Part shown: positions 33,425 to 43,450 of the stretch, piece after piece | Numbering within the stretch: position 1 is the stretch's first letter | Layout: each line of letters starts with the position of its first letter | NCBI GenBank assembly: GCA_963846585.1 | Contig: CAWJWO010000007.1 | Span: forward strand, 372,001 to 436,000 | DNA: 64,000 bases | Direction: 5' to 3' | DNA from: JAAUTT01 sp963846585 | GTDB lineage: Bacteria > Bacteroidota > Bacteroidia > Bacteroidales > JAAUTT01 | The notes under the pieces: model-generated | Told to the model about the DNA's origin: nothing | Database searches by the model: none | The model's input: the letters and a program-made list of their open reading frames with translations, nothing else | Translations under genes and position numbers: made by a program

Positions 33425-35319
33425 TTTATAATAAGCTTTTGAATTAAAGAATCATCCCCGTTTATAATTCTTACAAAGTAAATTCCATTGGCAGCTCCTG
33501 CATTAATTTCGGTTTCCTTTTCAATAAGGGCCGATCTGTATACAGTAATACCATGTAAATCATAAATCTGGATTTGTGCACCGTTATTTAGATTATTAAG
33601 CAATACAAAAAATTTACCATTTTTAGCCGGATTGGGAAAAATACTTATACTGCCTGAAGTACTCAAAGAATTAATTCCCGCAGGATTGTTCAGAACAGTC
33701 AGTTTTAAAGTATCCTTAATTTGGCAGTAACTATAACTGTTAAAAGTTACAATATAATTGCCAGCCTGGTTTAATTGAATATTTTTTAAAGTATCTTCGT
33801 TTAATGCCGAACTAAAACCATGAGGTCCGGTCCATGCCCAGGTACCATAAGCAGGGGCCTGCATTTTTAAAATAATTGTATCGCCTGTATATACTGTAGT
33901 ATCTTCAATTTGAACTAATACACTCTTGTTTACCTGTATAAATGGAGTGATTTGAGTTATTTTGCAGTTTACAGTCAGGTTAAAAGTATCAATACTCTTG
34001 CAATAACCACCGTTAGTAAGTGTTGCAATATAAATTCCTGATTGTGATGCTAATTTTGGTATTAATCTGACAGTTGCAGAAGTCGATTTAAATGAATTTG
34101 GGCCACTCCACGACCATGTGCCACCTATTGTAGCCAGGGGGCTTAGTGTTACAGTATCGCCTGTATTTACGGTTGTGTCAGCGATATTGGCAATTCCACC
34201 ATGGTTTACAATAATATAAGGAGCAATCTTGGTTACCTGGCATCCTCCATAGAGGGAGTCCATTTTTTGGGCCCAGAGTTTTTGAATATCTGCTGCCCCG
34301 GTAGCGTTAGGGTGAACACCGTCGCTTTTATAATCACCCGGATGAGCACGAAACCATGAATAAATATCAGGCCCTGCGATAAGGTTGTTTACCCTGGTAA
34401 GACTATCAACAGCTGCTAAAAAAGCGGGATTTACTTCCCATCCGGCTAAACTTGAATCAGTAGCAATGATGCGGGCAATAACAGGTTGTATACCTATTGC
34501 TTTGCATGAATCAATTACTATCTGCATATTATTAACGAAGGTGGGCAAAGTGTAAGTAGATCCTCCCCATGCATCATTTGTTCCCATTTCGATTGCCCAA
34601 AAATGTACATTATTTGCCATTCTTAAGTATTCCGAAAGGTTGTTGACAAAATCGGTGCTGGTAATACATCCTATACCGGCCCTTACCAATACAGGATTGT
34701 ATTTAGTATGATACAAGTTTACCAGGTCAGCATAATTTTGCGAAGGTGGCGTAGCTTTAAAAGTGTTTGCTGTAATACTTGTTCCTGCGAATAACCAGGT
34801 ATCTTCTGTCCCTTTGGAAACATCAAATACTTCCACCTGATCGAGCTGTCCGCCACCGTTAATAATGCTCATTTTTACCCAGCTGGCGCCGGTAAAATCG
34901 ATTATATGACATCGGGCCGATACGATATTTCCCCTGATTGAATCGGCAATGACCCAGTCGCCATCAGATCCGTTTGTTGAATTAGAAGATGTTAAAATAT
35001 TGTAATTAACAGGAAATAAAATAGAATTCGGGCATTTTGCAGGTGATAGCAGGTTAGACCAAGGATAAGCAGGATTATTCCAGTTAAATAATACCTTGGC
35101 AGGTCCCGGATCAACCTTTATTGCAATCCAGGAATTATTGTAAACATTCCAGGTTGTGGTATTGAACTTGTCATTGGTCAGATAAGATGCCATACCGCTT
35201 GAAGTATATACCGATTTACCCCTCGATAATATTGGGTTAGGAGTTATTGCAGAGAAAACCAGGTTGGTCATCAAAAAATTTACAACAATCGCGAATATTA
35301 ATTTTTTCATAACAATCAT
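33418..35319 (-). CDS. Secreted SGNH hydrolase-like protein with T9SS sorting domain
   Basis: The 633-residue protein has a Sec signal (MKKLIFAIVVNFLMTNLVFS). An N-terminal beta-rich domain is followed by an SGNH/GDSL-like hydrolase (FAGTSITANT as block I with GTS, GTNDAWGG as block III, and DGVHPN as block V with Asp and His; residues about 165-355). Two PKD/Ig-like repeats follow (residues 365-455 and 460-545), and a C-terminal type IX secretion sorting domain (SISIFPNPAKNGKF ... GIYFVRI). It is probably an extracellular esterase or acetylxylan/carbohydrate esterase. The first oxyanion-block Asp of GDS is replaced by Thr. The real start may be the ATG three codons downstream. Confidence 0.85.
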   Translation of the reverse strand: MIVMKKLIFAIVVNFLMTNLVFSAITPNPILSRGKSVYTSSGMASYLTNDKFNTTTWNVYNNSWIAIKVDPGPAKVLFNWNNPAYPWSNLLSPAKCPNSILFPVNYNILTSSNSTNGSDGDWVIADSIRGNIVSARCHIIDFTGASWVKMSIINGGGQLDQVEVFDVSKGTEDTWLFAGTSITANTFKATPPSQNYADLVNLYHTKYNPVLVRAGIGCITSTDFVNNLSEYLRMANNVHFWAIEMGTNDAWGGSTYTLPTFVNNMQIVIDSCKAIGIQPVIARIIATDSSLAGWEVNPAFLAAVDSLTRVNNLIAGPDIYSWFRAHPGDYKSDGVHPNATGAADIQKLWAQKMDSLYGGCQVTKIAPYIIVNHGGIANIADTTVNTGDTVTLSPLATIGGTWSWSGPNSFKSTSATVRLIPKLASQSGIYIATLTNGGYCKSIDTFNLTVNCKITQITPFIQVNKSVLVQIEDTTVYTGDTIILKMQAPAYGTWAWTGPHGFSSALNEDTLKNIQLNQAGNYIVTFNSYSYCQIKDTLKLTVLNNPAGINSLSTSGSISIFPNPAKNGKFFVLLNNLNNGAQIQIYDLHGITVYRSALIEKETEINAGAANGIYFVRIINGDDSLIQKLIINW

Positions 35320-35502
35320 TAAATTAAAATATTATAAATTATCATTAAATTTTATGTTGAAAAATATTTTTCTTATTATTTATAAATTTGCAAGGAATTA
35401 AGAATTCAAATCTAATAATTATTTTTCTATTGCGATTAGCTATTTATTTCTGTTAATAATCTGTAAAATATTATATAAATTAGAAACGATAAATAAAGAC
35501 TA

Positions 35503-36465
35503 ATGAATTTAAGTATTTTACAAATAATTGCTCTATTCTCAAGTTTTTTATTGTTTATATTGGGTATTGTATTTATTTATTACCCACATGGGAAAAAGAC
35601 GAGTAATTATTTATTAGGAGCATTTATGATTTCAAATGCTGTTTTACTGGGAAATTTCTTTATTATCATAACTTTTCAATCTAATAATTTTAATTTCCAA
35701 ATCATTAATAATATAGGATTACATAGTTATTTATTATTGGCCCCACTTTTATATTTGTATATCATCTCTCTATGCAAAAATGATTATTATTTCTCTGTAA
35801 AAGAACTATTACATTTTTTACCATTCCTGGTAATTGTAAGTCTGGATTTTTTCATTACTCTTGTAGGATCAGATCTGGCCAATTACTTTCCGAAACCCCG
35901 ATATTATTTTGATATTATTTATAAGCTGATTCTTTATACTCAAATTCCAATATATATTTTCGCCTCATTCAATAAATTAATTAAATATCGTTCACAATTA
36001 AAGGAATTATATTCCAATCTTATAAAAATTGATTTAATATGGGTTAACCTTGTGTTATATTTTTTGATAATAATGTGGTTGACTGATTCAGTAAATTTCA
36101 TTCTAAATACCTTTCATTTATTTAATACATCAGTATCTTATTATTTGACTTATCAGTCCATTTCAATAAATTTATTCTTATGTATTAGCCTTATATATAA
36201 GGGTATGGGACAAACAACCATTCCAACCGGAAAATTGTCATTGCCAAAATATGTCCAAAATACTGAAGATCCATCGACATATAAGGAATATAAAAATCTG
36301 CTCAGCCAAATTATGGAAAAGGAAAAACTTTACTTAATTCCTGAACTCAATCTGGAAAATTTGGCAAAAAGGCTGAATATATCATCAAGGCAACTTTCAC
36401 AAACCATTCATGTATGCTTTGGTCAAAACTTCAAAAATTATATTAATCAATTATACAATTTCTGA
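35503..36465 (+). pseudogene. AraC-family membrane-bound regulator, C-terminally truncated
   Basis: The 320-residue reading frame has about seven membrane helices (residues 5-240), then a linker and only the first half of an AraC-type DNA-binding domain (LNLENLAKRLNISSRQLSQTIH..FGQNFKNYINQ). The second helix-turn-helix, normally about 50 residues longer, is missing. It ends abruptly at 36465. The following reading is a T9SS-type tail in another frame, so the 3' end appears to have been lost in a rearrangement. The protein may be non-functional as a DNA-binding regulator. Confidence 0.7.
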
Positions 36466-36646
36466 GCTACCAGCCACTTTATTAATATATAATATTTCAG
36501 GAGAAGTAATTAAAAAATATGAAAATCTGGAAGGATCAGGTTCTCTAACGTTTGATGGAAGCAAACTTCCATGTGGAATTTATTTTTATAAATTATTTAC
36601 TCAGGGTAATTTTGAAATAACCAAAAAGATGATTATAATGAGATGA
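36455..36646 (+). pseudogene. Remnant of a T9SS C-terminal sorting domain
   Basis: About 60 residues read SELPATLLIYNISGEVIKKY ... GSLTFDGSKLPCGIYFYKL ... KKMIIMR, which fits the C-terminal sorting domain of type IX secreted proteins. No body of a secreted protein precedes it; instead the truncated AraC gene ends within a few bases. It is therefore the surviving 3' end of a deleted gene. It has no plausible own start signal. Confidence 0.65.
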
Positions 36647-36755
36647 ATTTCCTCTTAATTTAATTATTATGTTTCTTTACAGTTGAGAGGGCTGATGAGA
36701 TCGAATCTATTTGAGCTAAAGTTAATGTTTTTAACTTAAACTAAAACATAGGATT

Positions 36756-37262
36756 ATGGCAACAATTTTAAAATCAGACCAAAGAGAATTTCAGGAAAAT
36801 CCTGATAAGATTGACAATTACAGAATATTCACCGATCTATCAAGAATGAAAAAGGGCTTAAATCCTGAAAACCTGAAATTTGACTTAAGACAATTAAATC
36901 CTGGCCAATATTCTGCCCCGTATCACTTCCATCGGTATGCAGAGGAACTCTTTATGGTAATTTCCGGTTCTGCAACAGTGAGAACTCCAAATGGATTAGA
37001 GATTGTAAAAAGGGGTGATTTATTATATTTTGAAAAAGGGGAAACAGGAGCCCATCAACTGTATAACCATACATCTGAAACTTGTGTTTATTTGGACGTA
37101 AGGACTTATATTGGATTTGATGTAGCTGAATATCCTGATTCAGATAAAATATTTTTAGCCCCGACATTTGAAATTTTTAGTAAGGGTTCACAATTAAACT
37201 ATTTTGAAGGAGAGAAAAATATTAAAGAAAAATGGAAACAAATTGAGAATAAAAATGAATAG
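36756..37262 (+). CDS. Cupin domain protein
   Basis: The 168-residue protein has a single cupin barrel: motif 1 is PYHFHRYAEELFMVISGSA with the His-His-Glu metal set, and motif 2 is YFEKGETGAHQLYNHTSE. Proteins of this type include small sugar isomerases, dioxygenases and regulators; nothing in the flanks shows which. The absence of a signal peptide indicates a cytoplasmic protein. It stands alone between the rearrangement scar and the DUF488 operon. Confidence 0.75.
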   Translation: MATILKSDQREFQENPDKIDNYRIFTDLSRMKKGLNPENLKFDLRQLNPGQYSAPYHFHRYAEELFMVISGSATVRTPNGLEIVKRGDLLYFEKGETGAHQLYNHTSETCVYLDVRTYIGFDVAEYPDSDKIFLAPTFEIFSKGSQLNYFEGEKNIKEKWKQIENKNE

Positions 37263-37393
37263 CAGCTAACTGATAACATTAAAATATGGTTAACATCTGG
37301 CAAGCTTTTTATACCACATCTGTAATCATACAATCCAGTAACTTACATTGCTAAGAACCCAAGAAAAAAAGTCAAATGGGAAGTTTAACCGAA

Positions 37394-37424
37394 TTGATTA
37401 GTATTTAAAATGTATGTATCTTTG
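37394..37424 (+). promoter_or_regulatory. Promoter of the DUF488/dual-OB operon
   Basis: TTG (37394-37396) and TATCTTTG (37417-37424) are 20 bp apart, matching the Bacteroidota consensus. The box overlaps the in-frame ATG at 37410 and immediately abuts the one at 37425. This favours the ATG at 37449 as the true start of the first gene. Confidence 0.6.
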
Positions 37425-37448
37425 ATGAAAGAAACAAGAAATTCAGAT

Positions 37449-38066
37449 ATGTTGATTAGCAATTTAATATATACGATTGGACATTCAAATCATAATATTG
37501 ATTATTTTAAAGAATTGCTTGACACATACAATATTGATTGCCTGATTGATGTCCGCAGCATGCCTGCAAGTGCGTATAATCCTCAGTTTAATAAAGAATC
37601 TTTGAATAACTACTTAAAGCTGTACCAAATTAATTATTTACATTTTGGAGAAGAATTTGGAGCAAGGCATACTGAAATTGATTTATTGGATGACTTTGGC
37701 AAAGTAGATTTTGATAAAGTCAGAAAAACTGAAAAATTCCTGTCAGGGGTTAATAGATTAAAAATTGGCCTATCAAAAGGATTTAAGATTGCATTGATGT
37801 GTTCTGAAGCAGAACCTTTTGATTGTCACAGATTTTCTATGATTTCATATTATTTGGTTCGCAATGGTTTTGATGTTAACCATATTTTAAAAGATAAGTC
37901 ATTAATTGACAACTCAGAATTAGAAAAAAGATTATTAAGAAAATATGAAAAAGCTATACCTAAACCAACTTTATTTGACAGCAAAGTACTTTCCTTAATC
38001 GATCAGTTAAATTTGGCATATAGGTTAAGAAATATGGAAGTAGCATATGATACCTTAAAAGATTAA
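37449..38066 (+). CDS. DUF488 domain protein, first copy
   Basis: The 205-residue protein begins IYTIGHSNHNIDYFKELLD, then LIDVRSMPASAYNPQFN and the C-terminal motif CSEAEPFDCHR. These are the conserved DUF488 features (TIGHS, DVR, C-x7-CHR). The fold and the conserved Cys/Arg suggest nucleic-acid or nucleotide handling, but no activity is established. An in-frame ATG at 37410 overlaps the promoter, so 37449 was chosen. Four bases separate it from the second DUF488 gene. Confidence 0.8.
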   Translation: MLISNLIYTIGHSNHNIDYFKELLDTYNIDCLIDVRSMPASAYNPQFNKESLNNYLKLYQINYLHFGEEFGARHTEIDLLDDFGKVDFDKVRKTEKFLSGVNRLKIGLSKGFKIALMCSEAEPFDCHRFSMISYYLVRNGFDVNHILKDKSLIDNSELEKRLLRKYEKAIPKPTLFDSKVLSLIDQLNLAYRLRNMEVAYDTLKD

Positions 38067-38069
38067 TGA

Positions 38070-38510
38070 ATGATAAAACTCTTTACTATTGGATTTACAA
38101 AGAAATCTGCGGAACATTTTTTTGAATTATTAAAAAATAACGGCGTAAATAAGATTGTAGATATCAGGATCAATAATTCCAGTCAGTTAGCTGGTTTTAC
38201 GAAAGGTTCGGACTTAGCTTATTTTGCAAAATCAATTAATAATATCGGATATATTCATATTCCGGATTTTGCTCCAACTAAGGAACTTTTATCTAATTAT
38301 CAAAATAAGAAAATTGATTGGGTCGGTTATCAAAAAATATTCATGAGCTTAATTGAACAAAGGAAGGTTTTTTCTAAATACGACATAACTGGTTTTGATG
38401 GTGCCTGCTTTTTATGTAGTGAGGAATCACCGGAAAAATGCCATAGGAGACTTTTGGTAGAATATTTTAAAGAAAAAAACAAAAATATTCAAATCATTCA
38501 TTTAATATAG
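38070..38510 (+). CDS. DUF488 domain protein, second divergent copy
   Basis: The 146-residue protein repeats the DUF488 pattern in shorter form: LFTIGFTKKSAEHFFELL, KIVDIRINNSSQLAGFTKG, and CSEESPEKCHRRLLVEYF. It differs widely from the copy upstream, so this is an old paralogous pair rather than a recent tandem duplication. The spacing of four bases on one side and ten on the other makes co-transcription with both neighbours near certain. It presumably acts with the first copy, perhaps as a heteromer, which is inference. Confidence 0.8.
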   Translation: MIKLFTIGFTKKSAEHFFELLKNNGVNKIVDIRINNSSQLAGFTKGSDLAYFAKSINNIGYIHIPDFAPTKELLSNYQNKKIDWVGYQKIFMSLIEQRKVFSKYDITGFDGACFLCSEESPEKCHRRLLVEYFKEKNKNIQIIHLI

Positions 38511-38519
38511 CCATCAATT

Positions 38520-39125
38520 GTGAAAACAAGAATTGTATGTCTTGCTAATTCTTATAAAGAAAAGGGTCGTTGTGTTGCCGGAATTGAATTAAATCAAATG
38601 AACGAGTTAATTTACAAAGATTCTATACCAAAATGGATTAGACCTGTATGCAAAAAAGAACATGATGAAATTCCTAATTATTTGGTTTTAAATATTAAAC
38701 CTCTGGATATAATAGAATTTGAGATTATTGAACTTGTTCCAAAAGGATTTCAATCAGAAAATGTGCTATTCAAGGAAAATTCAATACGGGTTGTTGGATT
38801 TTTTGAAAGAGAAAAAATAGGTACACTTGGCATAAATATCAGGAATAACCTTTTTGGAAATAAAGGAAAAGCATTAATACCTAAAAGTGCTGAGTTTATT
38901 AATTATTCATTAATTATCATTAATGTAAATGAATTTGAGATTTTCGAAGTAAAGAAGGAAGATCAAAAATATTCAAAGATTAGATTAAAGTTTAAATATA
39001 AAGCTTTTAATAATGATTTACCTATTACAGGCCCGATATTCCTTGAAAAATACAAGAATGATAATAGTATTTTAAAAAATGCCAATCAATTATATTTAGT
39101 TGATTTCTTTAGGAATTTTATTTGA
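38520..39125 (+). CDS. Dual-OB domain-like protein linked to DUF488 genes
   Basis: The 201-residue protein reads KTRIVCLANSYKEKGRCVAG, then SIPKWIRPVCKKEHDEIP and LKPLDIIEFEI-like beta-rich segments. This resembles the protein family annotated as dual OB domain, which I recall being found beside DUF488 genes. Two five-stranded barrels would fit a role in binding nucleic acid. It starts with GTG ten bases after the second DUF488 gene. No catalytic motif is visible. Family placement is from memory and moderately confident. Confidence 0.6.
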   Translation: MKTRIVCLANSYKEKGRCVAGIELNQMNELIYKDSIPKWIRPVCKKEHDEIPNYLVLNIKPLDIIEFEIIELVPKGFQSENVLFKENSIRVVGFFEREKIGTLGINIRNNLFGNKGKALIPKSAEFINYSLIIINVNEFEIFEVKKEDQKYSKIRLKFKYKAFNNDLPITGPIFLEKYKNDNSILKNANQLYLVDFFRNFI

Positions 39126-39291
39126 AGGTTGGCATTCTAAACTTATAGCCTGTATATTATATTAAATGTTTAGTTCCATACTTAATGCGGGTTTCTGTGG
39201 TCTTACAAATTCTAAGACAAAGTTTTGGTTAAAGTCCTTACTTTTCCTGGTTTTGGAAAATTTGGTTGCTATTAGACTACTTTTACTTACA

Positions 39292-40623
39292 TTATGTCCC
39301 TTTTAAAGCAATAGAAAACAATTCAAGTGCTTTCGCTGAGGGATATGTTGAAAGAGATGCGATTTTATTTGCAAGTTCAATGGGTAGAAGCGCTCCTTCA
39401 AATTTGTTGCTTAAAATCTTTGGTAGTGTAGCTATTATGTTTTTGAAATTAATTAAATTAATCTCTGAAGGCATTGTCACAAATTCCCCTCTTTCACCAG
39501 TCGGAATATTAATTACCATTTTATGGTAGTCATTCATTTTCACAAAAAGTTTTGCACCGTAATTTGTGTCTGCACCATAAACCGATGACGTATTATTATG
39601 CTTTATAAGTTCTTGAATGTATTTGTTATCGGGTATAAAATATGAACCCGATGGAGCAGCATTTCCGATCAATTGTAAATGATCATAAAATTGTCCAGAT
39701 TTTTCCTGTCCAATCATAGCCACATCAATTCCCTTAGATTTTGCATATTTAAAAAAACGTCTTATGGGTGCAGAAAGTTTCGCAAGTGTTGCACGTAAAG
39801 AAAGGGGACCGTCTTTTACGAATAAACAATTTTTTAAAACCTCTTTTTTTGTTTCCCAATAATAACGAATTGGTGTGAAAATCATTAAAGTTTCACTTAC
39901 TCCCATATAATCAGATGCAACTTGGTTTGGAGCAAAATCATCAGTCATGCTTTGATGTAACCCAAACATATCCGTTATGAATATTTCTTCTTTGCATTCA
40001 GGGCATCTTCCTTTTTCTTGGTTATAAGGAAGTGTGGCAACATTTTGTTCACAATGAGGACAACCAAACTTTTCGAGTTCTTGCTTGGGAATATCCAACC
40101 ACTTTTCAAAAACAATCCATTTCAATGTATCCATCATAGCCCCTTCGAGTGAATCATTTAATCCTTTGTCTTTAACAGAATCAAACATTATTTCTCTTAT
40201 TGCATTGAAATTTGTTTTTCCTTCAATAAATACATTACGTAAAGGGAAAGCAGTAGAATGATATAGTGCTGATTCTTTCATTAAATCACGTAAGGCAAAA
40301 GGGTTTGGAGTATCTTTGTCAATTTTTGCAATTGCATATTGGTCAACACGTAATAAGGCTGATTTTACGAATGCAATAGCCTTATATGGTGGATTGGGAT
40401 TTTCTATTACTTGAATTGAACCATCAGTCGAAAAAATTATTTTTAATTCGATACCATCCATAGGTAGTTGATTCCACTTTGAAAGGGAATTAGTCTGTTC
40501 CACAATTAAAGGGTCGTTGAAACTTTTACATAGTTTCTGCACAAGGTCACTTTGAATAACTTCTAAATGTCCTAATTTACTTGCCTTCTCAGGCGGTAAT
40601 CTATTTCCTTGTTGATATGGCAT
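39292..40623 (-). CDS. NurA-domain nuclease with inserted zinc ribbon
   Basis: The 443-residue protein has the NurA nuclease pattern: first acidic motif FSTDGS (D67), the KDGPLSL motif (D271), and the following IGQEKSGQFYDHL segment. Between them a zinc ribbon is inserted (C188, C191, C207, C210; GCPHC ... RCPEC). NurA nucleases work with HerA ATPases on DNA ends, in archaeal recombination and in some bacterial antiviral loci. The start overlaps the end of the herA reading by 23 bp, consistent with a HerA-NurA pair. It is intact, unlike its partner. Confidence 0.8.
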   Translation of the reverse strand: MPYQQGNRLPPEKASKLGHLEVIQSDLVQKLCKSFNDPLIVEQTNSLSKWNQLPMDGIELKIIFSTDGSIQVIENPNPPYKAIAFVKSALLRVDQYAIAKIDKDTPNPFALRDLMKESALYHSTAFPLRNVFIEGKTNFNAIREIMFDSVKDKGLNDSLEGAMMDTLKWIVFEKWLDIPKQELEKFGCPHCEQNVATLPYNQEKGRCPECKEEIFITDMFGLHQSMTDDFAPNQVASDYMGVSETLMIFTPIRYYWETKKEVLKNCLFVKDGPLSLRATLAKLSAPIRRFFKYAKSKGIDVAMIGQEKSGQFYDHLQLIGNAAPSGSYFIPDNKYIQELIKHNNTSSVYGADTNYGAKLFVKMNDYHKMVINIPTGERGEFVTMPSEINLINFKNIIATLPKILSNKFEGALLPIELANKIASLSTYPSAKALELFSIALKGT

Positions 40624-42631
40624 TATTATTTAATATTAATGGAGTAAACCTATTGGCTTGCATAGAGACTACAAACCTATGTGAACGAGTTAGCATACGT
40701 ATATATCCAGGAGTTTTTGCCTGAAGAATATCATTTTTTATGCTATCATAAGCAATATTAACCTTTGCTAACTTGTTTGTATCATCTTGTGAAGCAAGAT
40801 GAGCAATGAAGAAATTTTCTGTTTGTGCAAGTAAATCCGAATTTACTGTTGATGGTGACTGAGTTGAAAATACCATTCCAATATGATACTTAGCACCTTC
40901 TTTAGCAAATCTTCTATAAATCCTTGTTTCATTACTATTATCATTATATCCGAAAAGATTATGTGCCTCTTCAAAGTATAATTGAATATAGTGATTTCCA
41001 AGATTATTGTTTGTGAACTTATCTGTTTGATGGTAAAAAACTGCTTCTGAAAGTTGTCTTGAAAAGTAACTCATTAAAATTTCATCTGCGTTACCTAGGT
41101 CAAGTATAACTGTTTGTCCATCATCTAAATGTTTTAATATACTTCGTGTATAATCGCCAGCTAATTCATTATGATAAGGTCTGTATCTTACAATGATTCC
41201 AAAACCACTTCTTCCTACAGTTGGTTCTAAAAACTCAAGAATTGCTGTATCATCTTGGTCAAATAGAGGATTACCACTTGAAGTAATCAAATTCGCATCA
41301 TTTGGATTATTTTTTTTAAATCTCCAAATAATTTGAAGTTCTCTCGTCAGGAAATCTAAGGAATTTGGCCTATTAGGAACTGGATTTTGAGCAAAGTTAT
41401 ATGCTGCTTGTCTTAATTCCTCTTTAAATCCATGGTCAAATCCACTTACCCTCTTGCTGAAGGAATGGATTGTCTAACTTCGTTTTCATTACAAGTGAAA
41501 CCAGCTCTGTTAGAAGTGCAAAATAAAATTGTAATTTTCTAATTGCACGCTTTTTTTCGTTAAATCGATTTTGTGGAATTTGATTTATAACATCGGAACT
41601 CAGGTAATTCTACACTTAAAAATGCATCAACATAGTCTGAACCACTTCTTCCAGATTGTCTAATTAAACTATTTATTACTGTCTTTGATGAAGCAGGATT
41701 TAAGTAAAAATTTAATTTCAATGGTTCAGATGGAGTATTTAGTTTTCGAGTCAATGCATAAACTACACACCTATCTGGATATACTCCTCTGACAGAGATT
41801 ATCGTCTTGAGGATTATCATTAGCGTATTCCCCATTAATATCAAAAATAATTTGCCCGACATTTTTTGAGTCTTTTGTAGTTTCAATTAGACTTTGAACA
41901 ATGAGGTTTACAACGTTACTTTTACCTAAACGAGTTTTTCCGAACATTGCAGTTCTACAGCCTTTAAAATCATTTGTTGAAAGAAAAATATCAACATTGG
42001 CATTTTCTTATTTGGTAAAGGTAATCTGCATTCTGTTAAGCGGAGTTTACCAATTGCAAATCTATTTTCTTTAGGAACCGTTGAATTATTCACCAAAAAA
42101 GTAAAGCATCATCTGGGGAATATAACCTGTATTTGTGGGCACTAACATAATTATTTAAGTCACCTAAAATTCAATCGAGTCCATTTCCGAAGGGTGAGGA
42201 TAAAACATTCCAAGAACTTTTGTTTTCAATGCGCCCCATTGCAATTCGCTTTGAGTAAATATATCTAATTCAGGCATTGATTTTTTTTGAAGCTCAAAAT
42301 AAGTTTGTTGAACTTCTTTTGTCAGGGGGGTTGGAGCAGAATCCAAAACACGCAGAAGCGTAAAGTGCAGTGGTATTGTTGCTCCATTTTGTTCAAACGA
42401 ATCGGGAACCATAATAAGTAACGAATTTCTTGGAATTCCTCCGACATTGACTTTAAAAGGGTCACATGTGATTATAGTAATTTCATCGTAGCTGATTTCC
42501 AAAACATAGCCAACAAACCTACTCTCATTATATCGCTTTGCTTTTTCAATATTGCTTTCATTGTTAAGAAAGTCAGACAATACCCGTAAAGGATGACTTT
42601 GATTTGCAGCAGTTTCTAAGAATTGTTTCAT
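40601..42631 (-). pseudogene. HerA-type FtsK/HerA ATPase, broken by about six frameshifts
   Basis: Reading across frames restores a normal HerA: an N-terminal HAS-barrel (42164-42631; FVGYVLEISYDEITIITCDP), the Walker A segment FGKTRLGKSNVV (about 41915-41945), FDINGEYANDNPQDDN, RGVYPDRCVVYALTRKL, and the C-terminal part (from about 41460 to 40601) with Walker B LYFEEAHNLF and FSTQSPSTVNSDLLAQ. Single-base shifts lie near 42160, 42085, 42010, 41815, 41590 and 41465, mostly in runs of T, A or G. HerA normally forms a hexameric translocase with NurA. The ATG follows the dam stop by 3 bp. It may be a real pseudogene or a poorly resolved stretch. Confidence 0.8.
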
Positions 42632-42634
42632 TGT

Positions 42635-43434
42635 TTAATAGTTTGTAATTAGTACCTCATTTGAATTTATATTTTGAATTCCAGGCCTATCACTAGTACC
42701 AAATGGAATTTTTTTTACATTGAATTGGAGTATAATTTCAAAAATATCCTATGTGATGAATTTGTCATTGCCCAGCGAATTTGTTTCACTTTTGGTAAGC
42801 TTTTCAAGGTTTCAGATAATCGAACCTGTTCTTTATAAAGGAATTTCCCGTTAATGTAATGTAACTCATTTAAATCCTTTTCACCGGGTTTATATGGTGG
42901 ATCAAGAAAAATAAAATCATTTTCCGATGCTTGTAAAATGGTTTTTTCAAAATCATTATTAAGAATTTTTACATTCCGAAAATATTGGGAAAGTTCAATA
43001 ATATTTTGATGAGTAATAACCCATCTTCTATCTTCACCTCCGTAACCAACATTAAAATTGCCTTTGATATTATGTCCCACATACCTTTGAAACAAGTTCG
43101 GTTCAAATAAAGGTTTTCGCGCTGCTTTATAATATAGGGGTGTATTTAATGTAAATGTATCTCTAATTTTATAGTAAGCTAACTTACCAGAAGGAAATGA
43201 TTCATAAGTTTCCCAAACCTTATGAGGATAAAGTTTTATTCCCTTGTAAAGTGTTATAAGTTCTGAATTCAAATCTGAAATTATTGCAATAAGCGGATTT
43301 ATATGAAAAAAAATTGATCCTCCACCAACAAATGGTTCAATATAGGTCCCTTTAATATCTTCACTTTTTGGTAAATGATTAACTAAGAAAGAAAGTAGTT
43401 TCGTTTTTCCTCCTGGGTATCTTAAAAATTTCAT
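42635..43434 (-). CDS. D12-class DNA adenine methyltransferase (Dam/DpnII-type), one frameshift near the end
   Basis: The first frame gives KFLRYPGGKTKLLSFL (SAM-binding motif), EPFVGGGS, and the catalytic FIFLDPPYKPG. It stops at 42715, but the next frame continues with family-typical sequence and ends EVLITNY at 42635. A single-base shift in the TATTTTTG stretch near 42735 explains this. The corrected length is about 266 residues. The enzyme would methylate adenine, perhaps in GATC-like sites. It is the first gene of the Dam-HerA-NurA unit, behind a consensus promoter. It could protect self DNA from the NurA nuclease, which is inference. Confidence 0.82.
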
Positions 43435-43450
43435 TTTAATAGATTATATT

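Noticed and set aside
37410..37448. Longer N-terminus of the first DUF488 protein
   Set aside because: The codons overlap a consensus promoter and add no family similarity.
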